Positions 15,564 through 24,871 of a stretch of DNA of 64,000 nucleotides are shown in pieces. The first letter of the stretch is position 1; each line of letters starts with the position of its first letter. The notes beneath the pieces were generated by a model that was given only the letters and a program-made list of their open reading frames with translations, made no database searches and was not told the origin of the DNA. The translations under genes were made by a program, and so were the position numbers. Origin of the DNA: Saprospiraceae bacterium (GTDB lineage Bacteria > Bacteroidota > Bacteroidia > Chitinophagales > Saprospiraceae); NCBI GenBank assembly GCA_016720635.1, contig JADKKF010000002.1, positions 565,542 through 629,541 on the forward strand. The letters run 5' to 3'.

Positions 15564-17048
15564 ATGGCAAAAGACGATAAAAAAGACAATACGCTCAAGC
15601 TTAAATTTGATAGTGCAAGAAATTTAGCGCCTGCACCTGAAAGCAAGAGCATTGCTAAAATAAAGCCACAGTACGAGCTTTTTATAAATGGCAGTTTTGT
15701 CAAACCCGAAAGTGGTAAATATTTTGATACCATCAACCCAGCAACCGAAGAAAAGCTGTCGCAGGTAGCCGAGGCCAGCCCAGCCGATGTGGACAAAGCC
15801 ATAAAATCAGCTAGGTCAGCATATCAAAAGGTTTGGAGTAAAATGCCTGGCAAAGAACGTGCGAAATATATATTTCGTATTTCGAGAATGATACAAGAAA
15901 AAGCTAGGGAATTTGCCGTCGTAGAGTCCTTGGATGGCGGGAAACCCATAAGAGAAAGTCGCGATTTTGATATACCCACAGCAGCCAATCACTTTTTTTA
16001 TTATGCAGGATGGGCTGATAAATTGAACTATGCATTTCCAACCAAAACGCCTAGACCAGTGGGAGTCGCCAGTCAAATCATACCGTGGAATTTTCCATTG
16101 CTCATGGCTGCTTGGAAGATAGCACCAGCCTTGGCTACTGGTAATACGGTAGTTTTGAAATCTGCAGAGACGACACCCCTGACTGCTTTGATGCTCGCTG
16201 AACTGATCCAAGAAGCCGACTTGCCTCCTGGAGTGGTCAATATCATCACAGGTGCTGGAGAGACGGGTGCAGCCATGGTTTCACATCCCGATACGGACAA
16301 AATAGCCTTTACGGGGTCAACGGATGTCGGTAAAATCATACAAAAGGCGGTTGCATCTACACATAAAAAAGTAACGCTGGAATTGGGTGGAAAGGCAGCC
16401 AACATCATATTCGATGATGCACCATTAGACCAAGCGGTAGAGGGAGTAATCAACGGAATATTTTTCAACCAAGGTCATGTATGTTGCGCGGGATCTAGGC
16501 TTTATGTTCAAGAGTCGGTATATGATATCGTGCTCCGAAAATTGAAAGATAGATTAGAAACCTTGATAGTTGGCGATCCTTTGGATAAAAATACGGATAT
16601 CGGGGCTATTAATTCTAGGGGTCAATTGGAAACCATTCAAAAATATTTGAAGATTGGAGTTCAAGAAGGAGGGGAGATACATCAAAGCTCATGTCCATTG
16701 CCCAAAAAAGGATTTTTCTGTTCGCCTACCTTGTTTACCAATGTCAGTCAATCGAGTAGGATAGCTCAGGAAGAAATTTTTGGACCAGTTCTTTCCATTC
16801 TTACCTTTAGAACAGAAGATGAGGTCATCGAGAAAGCGAATAATACCCCTTACGGACTTTCAGCTGGGGTTTGGACGGACAAGGGTTCCAAAATATTTAA
16901 TATGACGACCAAGCTTAGAGCAGGGGTTGTTTGGGCAAATACATTTAATAAGTTTGATCCAACTTCGCCATTTGGAGGATTTAAGGAGAGTGGATTTGGA
17001 AGAGAAGGGGGTCTTCATGGCTTGATGCCCTATTTGCATTTAGATTAA
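15564..17048 (+). CDS. NAD(P)-dependent aldehyde dehydrogenase
   Basis: 494 residues. Catalytic Cys in FFNQGHVCCAGSRLY, general-base Glu in VTLELGGKAANI, the NAD-binding segments IIPWNFPLLMAAWKIAPALATGNTVVLK and AFTGSTDVGKII, and the end FGGFKESGFGREGG. The first ~35 residues are a charged extension. Placement right after deoC suggests it oxidises acetaldehyde from deoxyribose-5-phosphate to acetate. Together with the next gene it resembles the two halves of the ALDH16 family, in which a catalytic ALDH domain is followed by a non-catalytic one. Confidence 0.93.
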   Translation: MAKDDKKDNTLKLKFDSARNLAPAPESKSIAKIKPQYELFINGSFVKPESGKYFDTINPATEEKLSQVAEASPADVDKAIKSARSAYQKVWSKMPGKERAKYIFRISRMIQEKAREFAVVESLDGGKPIRESRDFDIPTAANHFFYYAGWADKLNYAFPTKTPRPVGVASQIIPWNFPLLMAAWKIAPALATGNTVVLKSAETTPLTALMLAELIQEADLPPGVVNIITGAGETGAAMVSHPDTDKIAFTGSTDVGKIIQKAVASTHKKVTLELGGKAANIIFDDAPLDQAVEGVINGIFFNQGHVCCAGSRLYVQESVYDIVLRKLKDRLETLIVGDPLDKNTDIGAINSRGQLETIQKYLKIGVQEGGEIHQSSCPLPKKGFFCSPTLFTNVSQSSRIAQEEIFGPVLSILTFRTEDEVIEKANNTPYGLSAGVWTDKGSKIFNMTTKLRAGVVWANTFNKFDPTSPFGGFKESGFGREGGLHGLMPYLHLD

Positions 17049-17076
17049 TATTTAAAATAAAAAAATAAAATTTGGT

Positions 17077-17988
17077 ATGGCAAAAATAAACAATACCAAT
17101 GAAGAGCAGAGATTGGAAGTATTGAAAACTTATAAGATCTATGTTGGAGGGCAATTCCCTCGGACAGAATCTGGGCGATATTATGTCTTAAAAAGTAAAA
17201 ATGGGGATCACCTCGCCAATGTTTGTCAATGTTCGAGAAAAGACTTTAGAGATGCGGTACTGGCTGCAAGAAATGCCTTTGGAGGCTGGAGCGCTAGAGC
17301 GGCATTCAATCGGGGTCAAATTTTGTATCGAATCGCAGAAATGCTTGAGGGTCGAAAGTCTCAATTTGTTGATGAGATGACTAAGCAAGGGCTATCACTC
17401 AAACAAGCTAATGAAGAGGTCAATCTATCGATAGAAAGACTTATCTACTATGCAGGTTGGTGTGATAAATATCAAGCAATGGCCAGTACGGTAAATCCAG
17501 TAGCATCTTCACATTTCAACTTTTCAAGCCCTGAACCAACAGGAGTTGTCTCTGTCTTGGCACCCAACGATAGCCCTTTGTTGGGCTTAGTTTCGCTGAT
17601 GGCACCTATCATCGCTGGAGGAAATACATGTGTGATTTTGGCTTCCAGTAAATATCCATTATCCGCTGTTACATTCGGTGAGGTATTGGGGACATCGGAT
17701 CTTTCAGGAGGTGTGGTCAATATCTTGACGGGGTTCGTTGATGAGCTTTTACCGTACTTTGCGGATCACATGGACGTCAATGCCATAGTTTTGTCCGATC
17801 AAGGCGAACCTCAAGTGACACTCGCCAAGGAGAAATCAGTGTTCAATTTAAAAAGGGTATTTCAATACAAAAATATCAATTGGTTGACAGAAAAGGGTCA
17901 ATCTCCCTACTTTATTCTTGATCTTCAAGAGATTAAGACAACATGGCACCCAATAGAAAATATCGGTGGAGCCAAGGCAAGTTACTAA
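17077..17988 (+). CDS. Truncated, non-catalytic aldehyde dehydrogenase paralogue
   Basis: 303 residues that align with the N-terminal ALDH region: KIYVGGQFPRTESGRYYVL, the YAGWCDKYQAMASTVNP segment, and GVVSVLAPNDSPLLGLVSLMAPIIAGGNTCVIL where the catalytic enzyme reads IIPWNFPLLMAAW. The ELGGK glutamate, the FxxxGQxC cysteine and the whole C-terminal oligomerisation part are missing; the last ~50 residues (FNLKRVFQYKNINWLTEKGQ...) are not ALDH-like. No continuation exists in other frames because deoD starts 29 bases later. The reading frame is clean, so this looks like a maintained pseudoenzyme, perhaps a partner subunit of the preceding ALDH. Confidence 0.85.
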   Translation: MAKINNTNEEQRLEVLKTYKIYVGGQFPRTESGRYYVLKSKNGDHLANVCQCSRKDFRDAVLAARNAFGGWSARAAFNRGQILYRIAEMLEGRKSQFVDEMTKQGLSLKQANEEVNLSIERLIYYAGWCDKYQAMASTVNPVASSHFNFSSPEPTGVVSVLAPNDSPLLGLVSLMAPIIAGGNTCVILASSKYPLSAVTFGEVLGTSDLSGGVVNILTGFVDELLPYFADHMDVNAIVLSDQGEPQVTLAKEKSVFNLKRVFQYKNINWLTEKGQSPYFILDLQEIKTTWHPIENIGGAKASY

Positions 17989-18016
17989 CATTTACTAACA
18001 AAAATTAAACGAAAAT

Positions 18017-18715
18017 ATGGGATTTCATATAGTGACAGATCAGGGAAATATTGCAGAAACGGTGCTTATGCCAGGGGATCCTTTGCGCGCAAAACACATC
18101 GCTGAAGCTTTTTTAACGGATGTTAAACAATACAATTCTGTAAGAAATATGTTGGGTTTTACAGGGATGTATAAAGGCAAGAGGGTGTCAGTCCAAGGAT
18201 CTGGAATGGGTATTCCATCAATATCGATTTACGCCACGGAGCTTTTTATGAATTATGGCGTAAAAAATATCATTCGAATTGGTACTGCTGGATCATTTCA
18301 GCCAGATATTCATATTAAAGATATCGTGATGGCTGTTTCTTCTTGCACGGATGCTTCTTTCAATAAAATAAAGTTTTCAGGATGCGATTATGCCCCAACG
18401 GCGAATTTTGATTATTTGGTTCAAGCATACAATATTGCCAAGGAAAATAATTTTCCGTTAAAGGCTGGTATCGTTTATTCTTCTGATATATTTTATGGAG
18501 ACGATCCAAATTTTTATAAAGTTTGGGCTGACCATGGCGTTTTGGCCGTTGATATGGAGACTTCTGCTCTTTACACCATTGCTGCAAAGTTCAAGGCAAG
18601 GGCACTTACATTTCTTACCATCAGTGACAGCTTAGTAACTGGGGAAGCAGCATCTTCAGCCGAAAGGGAGACTATCTTTCACGACGCTGTCAAGATTGCT
18701 TTAGAATTAGATTAA
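18017..18715 (+). CDS. deoD: Purine nucleoside phosphorylase, DeoD type
   Basis: 232 residues, the normal size of the hexameric enzyme. Visible motifs: LMPGDPLRAKHIAE (phosphate loop), SVQGSGMGIPSISIYATELF, IIRIGTAGSFQPDI, and the ribose-contacting VDMETSALYTIAAKFK, followed by LTISDSLVTGEAASSAER with the catalytic Asp. Releases purine bases and (deoxy)ribose-1-phosphate, feeding deoC after a phosphopentomutase that is not in the window. Last gene of the operon; it ends directly before the converging menG gene without a visible terminator. Confidence 0.95.
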   Translation: MGFHIVTDQGNIAETVLMPGDPLRAKHIAEAFLTDVKQYNSVRNMLGFTGMYKGKRVSVQGSGMGIPSISIYATELFMNYGVKNIIRIGTAGSFQPDIHIKDIVMAVSSCTDASFNKIKFSGCDYAPTANFDYLVQAYNIAKENNFPLKAGIVYSSDIFYGDDPNFYKVWADHGVLAVDMETSALYTIAAKFKARALTFLTISDSLVTGEAASSAERETIFHDAVKIALELD

Positions 18716-19454
18716 TCAAGACTTTTTAAATCCAGAATATATCGTACAAATCCCAAAAGTAAGCGGGTTGCAGGTACATTTTTCAAATCCAGAAGCGGAA
18801 AGTATGTCCAGGAAATTTTGTCCATCTGGAAAGGCTTGTACCGAACGAAAAAGGTAATCGTATGCCGCTGGGTCTTTGGATGTAATTCTCCCTATTTGAG
18901 GTAAAATGTTTTTAAAATACCATTGGTAGATTTTGCTTAGAATGGGATTTTTTGGCATTGAAAATTCAAGAACTACCAATTGACCCGAAGGTTTTAATAC
19001 TCGGTTTAATTCTGTTAGACCTTTGCCTAAATTCTGATAATTTCGGACACCGAAAGCAACCGTTGCTACATCAAAGGTATTGGAAGGATGATTTATATTT
19101 TCAGAGTCACCAACTTCAAATCTGATGTTTTTTTCTAGGCCTTTTCGCTTGATTTTAGATTCACCGATTTCGATCATTTTGTCAGCTAGGTCTATGCCTA
19201 GAATTTGTGCGCTGGGGTATCTTTTGTTTATTTCTAGGGCCAAATCTCCAGTTCCAGTCGCCATATCTAGGATGTGTTGGGGTTGGTCCGTTTTGATGGT
19301 TTTTACGGCTTTTTTTGCGCCAATAAAAATCCACGCCACCGCTTAAAAAATGGTTTAAGAAATCGTAAGTTCCCGCTATTCGATTGAACATGGTACCGAC
19401 TTCTTCCTTTTTATTCGTATCAGAATGCTGATATGGTTTTAATTCTGGATTCAA
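18716..19454 (-). pseudogene. menG: Menaquinone methyltransferase MenG/UbiE, frameshifted in a poly-A run
   Basis: Demethylmenaquinone methyltransferase, last step of menaquinone synthesis. The N-terminal frame reads LKPYQHSDTNKKEEVGTMFNRIAGTYDFLNHFLSGGVDFYWRKK, the second AVKTIKTDQPQHILDMATGTGDLALEI onward, with NRVLKPSGQLVVLEFSMPKN. They join at a run of seven A on the coding strand (T-run 19310-19316); with six A the protein would be continuous. The open frame reaches an ATG at 19508, but a promoter box covers that codon, so I prefer the TTG at 19454 (NPELKPYQ). Since menaquinone is normally the sole quinone in this group, the frameshift is more likely a consensus error than a real loss. 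Confidence 0.85.
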
Positions 19455-19505
19455 AAGAAAATTAATTTTGGGTGGAAACCACCGTCCTGTGATTAAAGTC
19501 AAATG

Positions 19506-19513
19506 CAAAGCTA
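19506..19513 (-). promoter_or_regulatory. Candidate -7 box of menG
   Basis: TAGCTTTG on the minus strand. It overlaps the ATG at 19508, so the predicted transcript would start near 19500 and exclude that codon. Confidence 0.4.
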
Positions 19514-19541
19514 AGATTTATTTTTTAAATATATCTATCGA

Positions 19542-19560
19542 TACTTTTGTTATACCTTTG
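19542..19560 (+). promoter_or_regulatory. Two candidate -7 boxes before the ABC exporter
   Basis: TACTTTTG (19542-19549) and TACCTTTG (19553-19560) both fit TAnnTTTG. The exporter's likely TTG start is at 19577. No clear -33 element is seen. Confidence 0.4.
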
Positions 19561-19576
19561 CATTAAATTGTAGAAA

Positions 19577-21381
19577 TTGTACGTATTTAAGCTTTTATTC
19601 ACCTTTCTTCGCCCATACAAATCTCTTGTATTCCTAAACATTGCGTGCAATATATTAGTGGCCATTTTTACCGTCGTTACCATCCCGACTTTAGCACCCT
19701 TTCTGCAGCTTATTTTTGGAATCCAGCAGACTTCTCCAGTATCTAGTTCTTCGAGTTATCTCAAGACTCTAAACCAATTCATGGCCAATGAGATGGCTAC
19801 TAGCGGCCGCGAAGCACTCTTGATCAAGGTATGTCTATTCATGGTTTGCGTGTTTTTTTTAAAGAATCTATTTCGATATCTTTCTATGTATTTTATGGCA
19901 CCCGTGCGAACAGGAATCGTCCGAGATATCAGGGGAAAGACCTTCTCGAAACTGATGGACCTACCGCTATCTTATTACACAGATGAGCGAAAAGGAGATC
20001 TAATCGCCCGTATGACCTCGGATGCCCAAGAGATAGAGTGGAGTATGATTCAAATGTTAGAATCCTTTTTTGAGCACCATTTATAGTTCTTGGTTGTCTT
20101 ACTTACATGATTACAATCAGCCCCAAATTGACATTATTCGTTTTCATATTGATGCTATTTACCGTTGGAATAATTGGGGGCATCTCAAGGAAGTTAAGGG
20201 CAGGCTCGTACTTGGCCCAATCCAAACTCGGCCAGGTCATATCCATGATCGAAGAGACGCTCGGAGGCATAAAAATTATCAAAGCTTTTACCAATGAAAA
20301 TTATATAGAACAAAGATTTTCTCAAGAAAATAATTCCTATCGATCGCTCACAGCTAGTGTCCTGCGGAGGAAAGATCTATCTTCTCCACTATCGGAATTT
20401 TTGGGCGTTAGCATAGTGTGTTTGCTGTTGTGGTTTGGCTCTAGGATGGTTTTTGGAGGTGAAATGGACGGCGGTGTTTTTCTAAGTTTGATCTTTGCAT
20501 TTTATAGCATTATCGACCCTTCTAAAAGCTTTGCCGAGGCATATTTCAATACCCAAAAAGGATTGGCCGCCTTCAGTAGGATAGAGGAGATTTGGAATGC
20601 ACCAGTTACTGTCCAAGATATTAAAAACGCAGAAACCAAGACCAGTTTTAATTCGGAGATCTCCTTCGAAAATGTTAGTTTTCAATATAAAAATGCCGAA
20701 TATAAGGCATTGCAAAATATCGACTTGGTGATTCCAAAAGGTAAGATAGTCGCCTTGGTGGGCAGCAGCGGATCTGGCAAAACCACGCTTACGGACATGG
20801 TATTGCGCTTTATGGACCCTACCGAAGGAAGGATATTATTCGATGGCATCGATATAAAAAATATTAAAGTAACCAGTCTTCGATCCATGATAACTCTGGT
20901 GTCTCAGGAACCGACTCTTTTTAATGATAGCATCAGAAATAACATCTCTTTTTCTTCTATTGAGTACACCGATGAACAAATAAAAAAAGCAGCAGAAGCC
21001 GCCAATGCATGGGAATTTATACAGGCCAGTGAAAATCAGCTCGATACCAATATTGGAGATCGCGGTATGAAGCTCAGCGGCGGACAAAGGCAACGTCTCA
21101 CCATCGCAAGAGCTATACTCAAAAATCCACCCATTCTAATCCTTGATGAAGCCACATCGGCCCTTGATTCAGAATCAGAGAAACTGGTCCAAGAAGCCCT
21201 CCAAAGGCTAATGATCGGTCGGACTACCATCGTGATAGCCCATAGATTGGCTACCATCCAACACGCTGATATCATTTGCGTCATGAAGAATGGCATGATC
21301 ATCGAGAAGGGTACTCATGAGTCGTTGATTAAGCTAGAGGGCGAATATGCTAAGTTTGTTTCCATGCAGGGCCTACAATAA
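19577..21381 (+). pseudogene. MsbA-like ABC exporter (membrane plus ATPase), frameshifted
   Basis: Lipid/drug flippase half-transporter of about 600 residues. The first frame (19577-20086) holds transmembrane helices and the coupling segment MDLPLSYYTDERKGDLIARMTSDAQEIEWSMIQMLESFF. The second (about 20074-21381) continues APFIVLGCLTYMITISPKLTL, then the ATPase: Walker A GSSGSGKTT, signature LSGGQRQRL, Walker B ILILDEATSALD, switch IVIAHRLAT. The join needs one extra base near 20066-20075, next to a run of six T; restoring an R codon would give the family-typical FFRAPF. Start codon TTG at 19577 (no nearby ATG). All motifs are intact, so a deletion error in the consensus is plausible. Its 3' end overlaps the converging protease gene by 9 bases. 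Confidence 0.85.
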
Positions 21382-22647
21382 GTCCCTCAGTGGCAACTTT
21401 AATTTGATTTTTTCTCCATTTCTCATGAGCCCCAAGTTTATATATTTTCTATTTCTTTTGGTGAATGATTTTTCGATATCTTCAAGGGTATAATAATTTA
21501 TAGACCAACCACTTATTTTAGTCAAGAGATCCCCTGCCATTATACCCATATCTGCTGCTGGACTTCCTTCTATGACGTGATGTACAACGTACTGGGTTTT
21601 GGATTCTCCGCCCTTAATCACGATGATGCCAGTTCTATTGAATCTGAATGGCTTGGTTTTACTAGAATATGGTTTTAAATACAGCTTTTTATGGATATAA
21701 TCAATCGTAATTTTATGTTGACCCAATATCAAGTTCCCCAATAGTCCATCCTTTCTAAATCCCTCTTCGATTCCGTCATCGTCTTCGAATTTCTGAAAAT
21801 GGGTTATGAGATTATTATAGGTTCTACCCGCAAGATCGAGTTCAAATACCCGACCAATATAGCCCTTGATATACCCTCCGAGTCCTAGCCCAAGTGGACT
21901 CAAAATCATGTGTTCAGGCGGCTTTAGGTCAGCGCGTGTATGTGTGTATAGTAGCAGTCCCAGCGCAGCCCCAGAGTCCAATAATAGATTAACTTTCGTC
22001 GAATCATCAGACTTTATTTGCACTTTTGCCTCTAGAAAAGGTTTATTTTTATTCAGTTCGATACCAAAGGATTTGCAAGATTTACATGGCTTTGGTTCTT
22101 TGAACTCATTCGGACTTTGGAGCAATATTTTTGACTTTCTATAATCAATAGTTACCGCAAAATGCCTCAAAAAATTGCCCCCGATGATGCCATGAATTTG
22201 TGCATCGATATACTTTTCTAATTGAAATACATCCTCTTCCATCACCAAGACATCCGTAGAAATGGTTTTATTGCCGACACTTACCTTGACATTTCTCGAT
22301 ACATGCGCTTGTAATGTGTCGATTCTATCGGCTCCCCAAAACAGCACAGTCCGATCTAATTCTAAATTTAGCACCGCTGCCATTTCCTTGTCGAAAAGTA
22401 TAGTGTACCCCGCCCCTGTGTCCAAAATAAATTGCAATGGAAACCCATTCATGCGCACTTTAACCAGAATAAAGTGATTGGTATATTCAAAATAAATAGC
22501 ATCATCTACCTTTTCCCATGTGTTCAGATCTGATAGCGAATTGCTTGTGCTAATATGCATTTGACCAGTTAAAATACTAGGAAATGCCCAAGTGAAAACC
22601 CAAGCAAATACCCATATTTTTACCTTATTGACAAAAACCAAATCCAT
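21373..22647 (-). CDS. Secreted retropepsin-like aspartic protease with C-terminal PDZ domain
   Basis: 424 residues. Signal peptide (VFAWVFTWAFPSILTGQ), then two aspartyl-protease half-domains: FILDTGAGYTILF near residue 75 and LLLDSGAALGLLL near residue 220, each with the D-T/S-G catalytic turn. A PDZ domain follows at about 345-415 (HHVIEGSPAADMGIMAGDLLTKISG). The pair of halves in one chain would form a pseudo-symmetric active site in the periplasm or outside. This architecture recurs in Bacteroidota; substrates are unknown. Convergent with the ABC exporter. Confidence 0.87.
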   Translation of the reverse strand: MDLVFVNKVKIWVFAWVFTWAFPSILTGQMHISTSNSLSDLNTWEKVDDAIYFEYTNHFILVKVRMNGFPLQFILDTGAGYTILFDKEMAAVLNLELDRTVLFWGADRIDTLQAHVSRNVKVSVGNKTISTDVLVMEEDVFQLEKYIDAQIHGIIGGNFLRHFAVTIDYRKSKILLQSPNEFKEPKPCKSCKSFGIELNKNKPFLEAKVQIKSDDSTKVNLLLDSGAALGLLLYTHTRADLKPPEHMILSPLGLGLGGYIKGYIGRVFELDLAGRTYNNLITHFQKFEDDDGIEEGFRKDGLLGNLILGQHKITIDYIHKKLYLKPYSSKTKPFRFNRTGIIVIKGGESKTQYVVHHVIEGSPAADMGIMAGDLLTKISGWSINYYTLEDIEKSFTKRNRKYINLGLMRNGEKIKLKLPLRDLL

Positions 22648-22693
22648 ACCTTAAAGATATTAAAATTGGAGGATTTTAACCAGTTATTATTTT

Positions 22694-22832
22694 GGGCGTC
22701 ACCTTTCTCTCGCCTTCATGACGAGATCAGGTCGCACTCTTCATGGGTTCCGTCTCTCCTTGCAGTCGCGACTCTCGGCCTTCCAGCCGAGACCATTCCG
22801 ATTGCTGACGCGCTGGGATAAGCACTCTTGCG
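22694..22832 (+). repeat. Structured dispersed repeat, copy 2 (plus orientation)
   Basis: Starts GGGCGTCACC, contains CATGGGTTCCGTCTC, a CTCGGC/GCCGAG hairpin (about 22774-22791), GAGACCATTCCGATTGCTGACG and CGCTGGG, and runs on to CTCTTGCGC, which copy 4 also has. It lies between the aspartic protease and the esterase and occupies most of that gap. Confidence 0.8.
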
Positions 22833-22875
22833 CACCATATTTATTTTCCAGCCCTCGAGTACCAAATAAAATTGT

Positions 22876-22883
22876 TAAATTTG
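22876..22883 (+). promoter_or_regulatory. Candidate -7 box of the esterase operon
   Basis: TAAATTTG fits TAnnTTTG and lies 39 bases before the chosen ATG at 22923. Confidence 0.42.
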
Positions 22884-22922
22884 CCTTCTGATTCAAACCA
22901 AAGTATTTTATTTTATAGGACT

Positions 22923-23894
22923 ATGATATACACAAAGAGACTCATTTTACTTATCAATTTCTGCTTTGTTATCTTACAAAGTTGGGGACAGGTTGCTGTC
23001 AAAGATTCCTTCAAATACGCTCCGTTTCAGGTACCCAGTTTTGGAAGGATTGAGCGAATTGATTCTTTTGTTTCGATGTACGTAGATGCAAGAAATATCG
23101 ATATTTGGCTGCCAGAAAACTATAATGACTCCACTCGATATCCTGTGATTTATATGCACGATGGACAGATGTTGTTTGATACTGCTCATACCTGGAATCA
23201 TAAGGAGTGGCGGGTCGATGAGACCATGCATGATTTGATAGCAGCCCGAAAGGTACCTCCAGCGATTGTTGTCGGAGTTTGGAATAGTGGTAAAATGCGG
23301 CATAGCGATTATTTTCCAGAAAAACCCTTCAATTATTTGCCTCAGACCACCCAAGACTCAGTATATAAGGCCCTGCGACACACAGGACAAAATTATTTTT
23401 TCGGCAAGGTCCAATCTGACAATTACCTTAAATTCCTTACTACTGAGTTAAAGCCTTTCATCGATAGTACATTTCGAACCAAACCCGACTCCATGAATAC
23501 TGCTATCATGGGTAGTAGTATGGGAGGGCTTATATCCATTTATGCGCTTTGCGAATATCCACATATATTTGGGCGAGCTGGGTGTCTGTCAACGCATTGG
23601 ATTGGGGTAGGTCCCAATGAAAAATTTCCGATACCCGAGGCATTTCAAAAATACTTGAAGAAGCATCTACCCAAATCGAAATACCATAGGATTTATTTTG
23701 ATTATGGAATGGTGGGACTAGATAGTCACTATAAGACACATCAAGTTTTGGTCAATAGGATCATGAAATCCAAAGGATACTCAAAGAAAAATTGGCTGAC
23801 AAAAGAATTTAAACACGACGACCATACGGAAGTAGCTTGGAGCAAAAGACTACATATACCTTTGTCTTTTTTATTCATGCATTATAAATATTAA
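22923..23894 (+). CDS. Secreted alpha/beta-hydrolase esterase (esterase D/Fes-like)
   Basis: About 323 residues from the ATG at 22923, chosen because it places a clean signal peptide (YTKRLILLINFCFVILQSWGQ) at the N-terminus; an upstream in-frame start at 22872 would not. The domain reads IWLPENYNDSTRYPVIYMHDGQMLFD, the nucleophile elbow AIMGSSMGGLISIYAL, an Asp in YFDYGMVGLD and the terminal His in KHDDHTEVAWS, so a complete Ser-Asp-His triad is present. Members hydrolyse esters of sugars, siderophores or glutathione; the substrate cannot be decided. Nine bases before the FemAB-like gene, likely same transcript. Confidence 0.87.
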   Translation: MIYTKRLILLINFCFVILQSWGQVAVKDSFKYAPFQVPSFGRIERIDSFVSMYVDARNIDIWLPENYNDSTRYPVIYMHDGQMLFDTAHTWNHKEWRVDETMHDLIAARKVPPAIVVGVWNSGKMRHSDYFPEKPFNYLPQTTQDSVYKALRHTGQNYFFGKVQSDNYLKFLTTELKPFIDSTFRTKPDSMNTAIMGSSMGGLISIYALCEYPHIFGRAGCLSTHWIGVGPNEKFPIPEAFQKYLKKHLPKSKYHRIYFDYGMVGLDSHYKTHQVLVNRIMKSKGYSKKNWLTKEFKHDDHTEVAWSKRLHIPLSFLFMHYKY

Positions 23895-23902
23895 ATAAAG
23901 GA

Positions 23903-24871
23903 TTGGACAACAACAAGCAAAAATATTATTTGCCCGAATTCCAAAAGAAGCTGCCCATTTTTATGCAAAAATGGTGGTTGGATGCTGTATGTCCAAATCA
24001 ATGGGATGTCGTATGTTCCTTTGACAAAGAAAATAATATCAATGGGGCATTGGTGTATTATTATTTCAGAAAATTGGGAGTGTTTAGCGTCATTGGAATG
24101 CCTCCATTAACCCAGTTTTCTGGTATTTGGATAGATTATCCTACCAATATAGTCCATCTGCATCAACGCTACAAACACGCTAAAGATATAGCCGACATAC
24201 TAATCGATCAATTGCCCAAAGTTGATTTTTATCAACAGCAATTTCACTTTTCTTGGGGCGATTGGCAGCCATTTTATTGGAAGGGATACAGGCAGGGTAC
24301 TCGATATACTTTTTTTATCGCCAACCAACCCAATTCGGATATTTTATGGGATAATCTTAGGGGAAAAGTAAGGACGAATATTCGAAAAGCTCAATCAATT
24401 CTTACGGTAGAAGAAATTGTTGATGTTTCAACCCTGTTTAAGTTTCAAGCCATGACTTTTTCCAAAAAAAACAAAAATATTCCGCTTACAGAGACTTTGA
24501 TCCAAAACATAGTTCACCATTCATCTCAAGAAAACTGGGGTAAATCATGGAAAGCCATCGATAAACAAGGGACGATATATGGAATCGTTTATATAGTCTA
24601 TGACGAAACGACGGTTTATCTGCTTTTTTCCAACATTGACCATACATTGCCGAACCTCGGTGCAATATATTTATTGATCTGGGAGGCTATATTATTTGCT
24701 ATGAAAACGGGTCGAAATTTCGATTTTGAAGGGACGATGCTACAAGAGGTGGAGTCTGTTTTTAGAGGATTTGGTGCCGAGATGAAACCTTATTTTAAAG
24801 TATATAAGTTCAAAAATAGGTGGATGGAAGCCCTTAATTTTCTCACCAACCAAAGATTCATTAAACTTTGA
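23903..24871 (+). CDS. FemAB/GNAT-like acyltransferase
   Basis: 322 residues starting at a TTG (23903). The sequence has the double-GNAT FemAB look: a C-terminal acyl-transfer domain with NLRGKVRTNIRKAQSILTVEEI, GIVYIVYDETTVYLLFSNIDHTLPNLGAIYLLIWEAILFAMKTGRNFDFEGTML, and FRGFGAEMKPYFKVYK at the end, typical for proteins that attach amino acids to peptidoglycan or polysaccharide. The amino-acyl donor and acceptor are unknown. The stop overlaps the next start by 4 bases (TTGA), implying translational coupling with the toroid protein. Confidence 0.78.
   Translation: MDNNKQKYYLPEFQKKLPIFMQKWWLDAVCPNQWDVVCSFDKENNINGALVYYYFRKLGVFSVIGMPPLTQFSGIWIDYPTNIVHLHQRYKHAKDIADILIDQLPKVDFYQQQFHFSWGDWQPFYWKGYRQGTRYTFFIANQPNSDILWDNLRGKVRTNIRKAQSILTVEEIVDVSTLFKFQAMTFSKKNKNIPLTETLIQNIVHHSSQENWGKSWKAIDKQGTIYGIVYIVYDETTVYLLFSNIDHTLPNLGAIYLLIWEAILFAMKTGRNFDFEGTMLQEVESVFRGFGAEMKPYFKVYKFKNRWMEALNFLTNQRFIKL

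Noticed and set aside
15816..16468. Two minus-strand open frames inside the aldehyde dehydrogenase gene
   Set aside because: Shadow frames opposite a well-conserved catalytic gene, with no promoter or start context.
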